NCBI GenBank assembly: GCA_019636515.1
Contig: JAHBXI010000001.1
Location: 930,001-994,000, forward strand
DNA length: 64,000 nucleotides
Source: Phycisphaeraceae bacterium
GTDB lineage: Bacteria > Planctomycetota > Phycisphaerae > Phycisphaerales > UBA1924
Direction of reading: 5' to 3'
Both the position numbers and the translations under genes were made by a program. Positions 60,998 through 64,000 of this stretch are shown here, in pieces. Under the pieces are notes generated by a model. That model was given only the letters and a program-made list of their open reading frames with translations. It ran no database searches and was not told the DNA's origin. Numbering within the stretch: position 1 is the stretch's first letter; each line of letters starts with the position of its first letter.

Positions 60998-61734
60998 GGC
61001 GAATCACCCGAGGCGTCGTGGCCTTCTCTCCCTCGGTCGTGGCGTGCTTCGCGAACGGATCGCGTGATGTACGGGATCGCGGAGGCCAGGGTGACGGCCA
61101 CCATGAACCAGACCAGCCCGTCAATCAGCATCCGGACGCCCGGCCCGGGCGCGGCGTTGGTCATGGCCAGGAGGATGAGAATCGTGGGGATGGTCGCCGA
61201 CTGGACGACCATCTTGAGTTTCCCGGAGAACGAAGCGGAAAAATCGGTCCCACGGGACTCGAACCATCCCCGGATGGAGGTCACGAGAAGTTCCCTCGCC
61301 AGGACCGTCACCGCCATCCAGGGCGCCACCCCTGTCAATTGCTCGTGCGTCCCATCGGGGTACGTGACCTGAAACTTCGGCCCGCACAGGCAGATGAACG
61401 CCCCGACGACCAGCACCTTGTCGGCAAAGGGGTCCATGATGCGCCCGAAGACCGTGACCGAATTCCATCGCCGCGCGAGGTGGCCATCCAGCGCATCGGT
61501 GAGGGCCGCGACGATGAAAATCCCGGCCGTCAGGCCCAGGAGCACACGGGTGCTGAGCGGGACGATGGCCCCGTGGTCAAGACCCGAGGAAATGCGAACC
61601 GAGCCGATGCCCAGGAAGATGAAGAACGCCGCCGCGAGCAGGATCCGGAACATCGTCAGCGCATTTGGCAATGCCCGGCGCATCGATCGCGACGAGGGAT
61701 TGGTTCCGGGAATGTCGCCGGGGGTGGGATTCAC
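60994..61734 (-). CDS. pgsA: CDP-diacylglycerol-glycerol-3-phosphate 3-phosphatidyltransferase
   Basis: PgsA makes phosphatidylglycerol phosphate from CDP-diacylglycerol and glycerol 3-phosphate. The CDP-alcohol signature is complete: DALDGHLARRW then VFGRIMDPFADK, with Asp83, Gly84, Ala87, Arg88, Gly97, Asp101 and Asp105 counted from the GTG at 61734. Six membrane segments are seen. That GTG is six bases after a TACGCT box and adds 17 residues ahead of an alternative ATG at 61683. The box pattern favours the GTG, but the ATG cannot be excluded. Confidence 0.93.
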   Translation of the reverse strand: MNPTPGDIPGTNPSSRSMRRALPNALTMFRILLAAAFFIFLGIGSVRISSGLDHGAIVPLSTRVLLGLTAGIFIVAALTDALDGHLARRWNSVTVFGRIMDPFADKVLVVGAFICLCGPKFQVTYPDGTHEQLTGVAPWMAVTVLARELLVTSIRGWFESRGTDFSASFSGKLKMVVQSATIPTILILLAMTNAAPGPGVRMLIDGLVWFMVAVTLASAIPYITRSVREARHDRGREGHDASGDSP

Positions 61735-61740
61735 TCGACG

Positions 61741-61746
61741 AGCGTA
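61741..61746 (-). promoter_or_regulatory. TACGCT -10 box of pgsA-pgpA, leaderless-type
   Basis: TACGCT on the minus strand ends six bases before the GTG at 61734. Confidence 0.45.
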
Positions 61747-61882
61747 CCCCGCGACGGATCGACGCCGCGGAACGGAACCGGCATGATAGCGTGAGGGGCA
61801 TCGCCGGCGCCGCCAGAAGGCGAGCGAACCCCCGATCGGCGCCGTGCGTTGAGTCCGTCGCGGACGGCTCGGTTGAACCCGT

Positions 61883-62977
61883 ATGACCGACACTCTATCC
61901 TCTGGACCCGCCCAGACGCCGCGAGCGGCGCGGGGGAGTCGCCTGATCGCGGGGCGGTTGGATCGGTCGGTCCGTGCGCCGTCGGGAACGAGCGAGTTGG
62001 AAGCATTCATTTCTCCCTTTGTCCTGTACCTCGCCATCGCGATCGGCGCCGCGGGCGTTTTTCTCGCGCTGCCGCGCCGGACCAGGGGAGTGCAGGCGAT
62101 CGGCGGGCTCATCGCCGCCGTGGGGGGCGGGCTGGCGATCCTGGGAATGACCGCGGCCAACATCGCCGACCGTCCCAATGTCTATTTCTACATCTTCGCG
62201 TTCGTGGCCCTGGGGGGAGGCCTCCGCGTGATCACGCATCAACGGCCGGTGTACGCCGCGCTCTACTTCATTCTGACGATCCTCGCCACCGCCGGGCTGT
62301 TCCTCATCCTCTCGGCCGAGTTCATGGCCTTCGCGTTGATCATCGTCTACGCCGGGGCGATCCTCATCACCTACCTGTTCGTCATCATGCTCGCCACGCA
62401 GACCCCGATGAACGACGACGTGGAGAGCCTGGCGGATTACGACCTCGAAGCCCGGGAGCCACTGGCGGCCACCGCCGTCGGGTTCGTTCTTCTCGCCGCG
62501 CTGACCACGATGATGTTCCGCGGGGTGCCTCAGGTCGAGCCGGCCGCGGATGCCACCGCCGCGAACGCCATCATCGAGGTCATGCCCGGCCGGGTCGAGA
62601 CCGTGCTGCGCCGCGGGGGGCTCCTCCAGCCCGGCGAACGCATCGCCACCGACCCGACCACCGGCCGGCCCCTGATCAACGCGGGTGAGAGAACCGTGAC
62701 GCTGTCCAGCGGTCGCGACGCGCGGCGGACGATTGCCTGGCCGGAGGGCCTGGGCGCGCGGAACATCGAGGGCGTGGGCATGACCCTGATCGGCCGCCAC
62801 CCCGGGACAATCGAGATCGCCGGCGTGATCCTGCTGATGGCGATGCTCGGGGCGGTGGTGCTCAGCCGCAAGCAGGTGCAACTCGACGATGCGGAGAAAA
62901 GCCGGCAGGCCCGGACCCTCGCCGGGTCGATCGGCGAGCCGTCCGCCTCGACGCCCGGACCGGAGAGGACCGCGTGA
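61883..62977 (+). CDS. nuoJ: NADH-quinone oxidoreductase subunit J
   Basis: A membrane subunit of complex I. The core is recognisable in VYAALYFILTILATAGLFLI, LSAEFMAFALIIVYAGAIL and ITYLFVIMLATQTP. The 364-residue product is about twice the usual length. It has ~45 extra N-terminal residues and a soluble insert of about 110 residues (around 210-320) between the core and the last helix (IAGVILLMAMLGAVVLSRKQ). The ATG at 61883 gives the longest plausible form; a start nearer the first helix is possible. It overlaps nuoK by four bases. Confidence 0.92.
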   Translation: MTDTLSSGPAQTPRAARGSRLIAGRLDRSVRAPSGTSELEAFISPFVLYLAIAIGAAGVFLALPRRTRGVQAIGGLIAAVGGGLAILGMTAANIADRPNVYFYIFAFVALGGGLRVITHQRPVYAALYFILTILATAGLFLILSAEFMAFALIIVYAGAILITYLFVIMLATQTPMNDDVESLADYDLEAREPLAATAVGFVLLAALTTMMFRGVPQVEPAADATAANAIIEVMPGRVETVLRRGGLLQPGERIATDPTTGRPLINAGERTVTLSSGRDARRTIAWPEGLGARNIEGVGMTLIGRHPGTIEIAGVILLMAMLGAVVLSRKQVQLDDAEKSRQARTLAGSIGEPSASTPGPERTA

Positions 62978-63348
62978 CCAGTGCCTGGCTCATGATGACG
63001 TCATCCGCCCTGCTTGCCCAGACAGGGGCGCCCGCCGCCATGGCCGGGCCGACGCTGGCCCATTACCTCTTCGTGTCAGCCGCGATGTTCGCGCTGGGGC
63101 TGATCGGGTTCCTGACTCGCCGGAACCTCATCATCATGTTCCTGTCCACGGAATTGATGTTCCAGGCGGCGGGGATCGCCCTGATCGCGTTCAGCCGTTT
63201 CCACCTGAACCATACGGGGGAGACGTTCGTGATCTTCGTCCTGACGATCGCGGCGGCGGAAGCCGCGATGGCCCTGGCGCTGGTGGTGCTGCTGTTCCGT
63301 CGGCGAGAATCACTCGACGCCCAGCAGTGGGACGAGATGAGCGGCTGA
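62974..63348 (+). CDS. nuoK: NADH-quinone oxidoreductase subunit K
   Basis: The small three-helix proton-channel subunit of complex I, 124 residues. Family segments are LAHYLFVSAAMFALGLIGFL, RRNLIIMFLSTELMFQAAGI (with the conserved membrane Glu) and VIFVLTIAAAEAAMALALVV (second Glu). The GTG start at 62974 overlaps the nuoJ stop as GTGA. The N-terminus is about 20 residues longer than usual. nuoL follows 57 bases downstream. Confidence 0.95.
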   Translation: MTSAWLMMTSSALLAQTGAPAAMAGPTLAHYLFVSAAMFALGLIGFLTRRNLIIMFLSTELMFQAAGIALIAFSRFHLNHTGETFVIFVLTIAAAEAAMALALVVLLFRRRESLDAQQWDEMSG

Positions 63349-63405
63349 CCGTGGCCGACGGGCGAGAATGTTCGTTTGACGCGAGGAGTCGCGTCCCGAG
63401 GATGC

Positions 63406-64000
63406 ATGCAGGTGACGCTGATTGATCTGGCGACAAGTTCGGTGGCGGCGGCCCTGGCCGCCGAAACACCCGCCGCGGCGGCTTCGGGGACGCCCGGGGC
63501 GGGGGCTCGCCTCATGCTCATCGTTCCCGTGCTGACGCTGCTGGGCACCGTGCTGTGCGGGTTGTGCGCGGCGCTCAGGGTCAAGTCAAAACTCCCGGCG
63601 TGGACGACCGTGGCCCTCCTGGCCGGGTCCTTCGCGGCGGTGGCGGCGACGTTCTCACGCGGCGAGGGCGTCCTCTCGCCGGTGATCGCCCACGGCTTCG
63701 AGTGGATCAGCATCGCCTGGGGTGGGTGGGGCTCGGGGGGGCTGGGGCACGGGATCACGGCGAATTTCTCGTTCTACGTGGACTCGCTGACGCTGCTGTG
63801 GATGCTCTTTGTGACCGGGTTGGCGACGCTGATCGCGCTGTACGCCAGCGAGTACATGTCCCACGATGCGGGGACCGGGTACTGCCGGTTCTTCGCGGGG
63901 TTCAACCTGTTCGTGTTCAGCATGTCGTGCCTGGTGATGGCCGATAACCTGGTCCTGCTGTACCTGGGGTGGGAGGGCGTGGGGCTGTGCTCGTACCTGC
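63406..64000 (+). CDS. nuoL: NADH-quinone oxidoreductase subunit L, cut by window edge
   Basis: The antiporter-like subunit of complex I; 198 residues are visible. The ATG at 63406 follows CGAGGA closely, and another ATG four bases earlier stops at once. Recognisable parts are FYVDSLTLLWMLFVTGLATL, YASEYMSHDAGTGYCRFFAG and FNLFVFSMSCLVMADNLVLL, followed by YLGWEGVGLCSYL, the conserved start of the proton-channel core. The first ~35 residues are Ala-rich and atypical. The order nuoJ-nuoK-nuoL is the usual one, so nuoM and nuoN probably follow beyond the window. Confidence 0.94.
   Translation, partial: MQVTLIDLATSSVAAALAAETPAAAASGTPGAGARLMLIVPVLTLLGTVLCGLCAALRVKSKLPAWTTVALLAGSFAAVAATFSRGEGVLSPVIAHGFEWISIAWGGWGSGGLGHGITANFSFYVDSLTLLWMLFVTGLATLIALYASEYMSHDAGTGYCRFFAGFNLFVFSMSCLVMADNLVLLYLGWEGVGLCSYL

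Overview
The window comes from a GC-rich bacterium (roughly two thirds G+C) that is very probably a planctomycete, possibly Phycisphaerae-like. The evidence is an LEPR-XLL-type N-terminal signature on a giant exported protein, four short C-terminal PEP-CTERM-like sorting tails (I/VPAPG, a hydrophobic stretch, then an Arg cluster), dockerin-type calcium modules, multihaem/PA14 exported proteins and HEAT-repeat proteins. This assignment is inference from protein features; there is no rRNA, CRISPR array or recognisable mobile element here.

Layout. 1-8.5 kb: a partial unknown gene, a 1,364-residue exported glycoside-hydrolase-like protein, and nadA behind polX. 8.5-17.8 kb: nadE, a two-gene RND efflux system, an alpha/beta hydrolase, an M42 peptidase and an OsmC protein. 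17.8-20.1 kb: a minus-strand run of HEAT lipoprotein, anti-sigma-type kinase, STAS protein and MlaE permease. 20.3-31.4 kb: guaA, an exported cysteine-peptidase-like PEP-CTERM protein, a site-2 protease, metK, then an exported pentahaem cytochrome and an exported beta-propeller protein. 31.6-35.7 kb is an accessory surface-protein locus. 35.7-44.5 kb: FIST protein, oxidoreductase, flavin reductase, hypothetical, lipase-like and HEAT-repeat genes. 44.7-52.4 kb: pckA, tRNA-His, a universal stress protein, sdhCAB and an ECF-like sigma factor. 53-64 kb: HEAT and SPOR envelope proteins, an acyl-CoA ligase, a small transaldolase, ruvB, a PEP-CTERM protein, the overlapping pgsA-pgpA pair and the start of a complex I cluster (nuoJ, nuoK, partial nuoL).

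The most unusual region is 32.3-35.7 kb. A dockerin-bearing exported protein has its signal peptide and mature part in different reading frames, separated by a run of 12 G: the gene reads through only with 13 (or 10) G, which suggests phase variation, slippage or an assembly error. Its dockerin module and the following PEP-CTERM gene have been duplicated in tandem with a 1,111-base offset. The duplicated dockerin has become a stand-alone gene whose start lies in a second, 41-base tandem repeat. The two PEP-CTERM paralogues share a 3' block that is 93% identical, and both carry long T runs in coding sequence.

A second, window-wide pattern is a TAnnnT box placed only 5-9 bases before the start codon of at least 14 genes on both strands. 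That spacing predicts leaderless or nearly leaderless mRNAs as a normal expression mode in this organism. Genes inside operons instead carry GGAG-type ribosome binding sites.

Functionally, the core genes cover NAD synthesis (nadA, nadE), GMP and SAM synthesis, the succinate/PEP node (sdhCAB, pckA), respiration (nuo) and phosphatidylglycerol synthesis (pgsA-pgpA). The accessory genes are dominated by exported and surface proteins.
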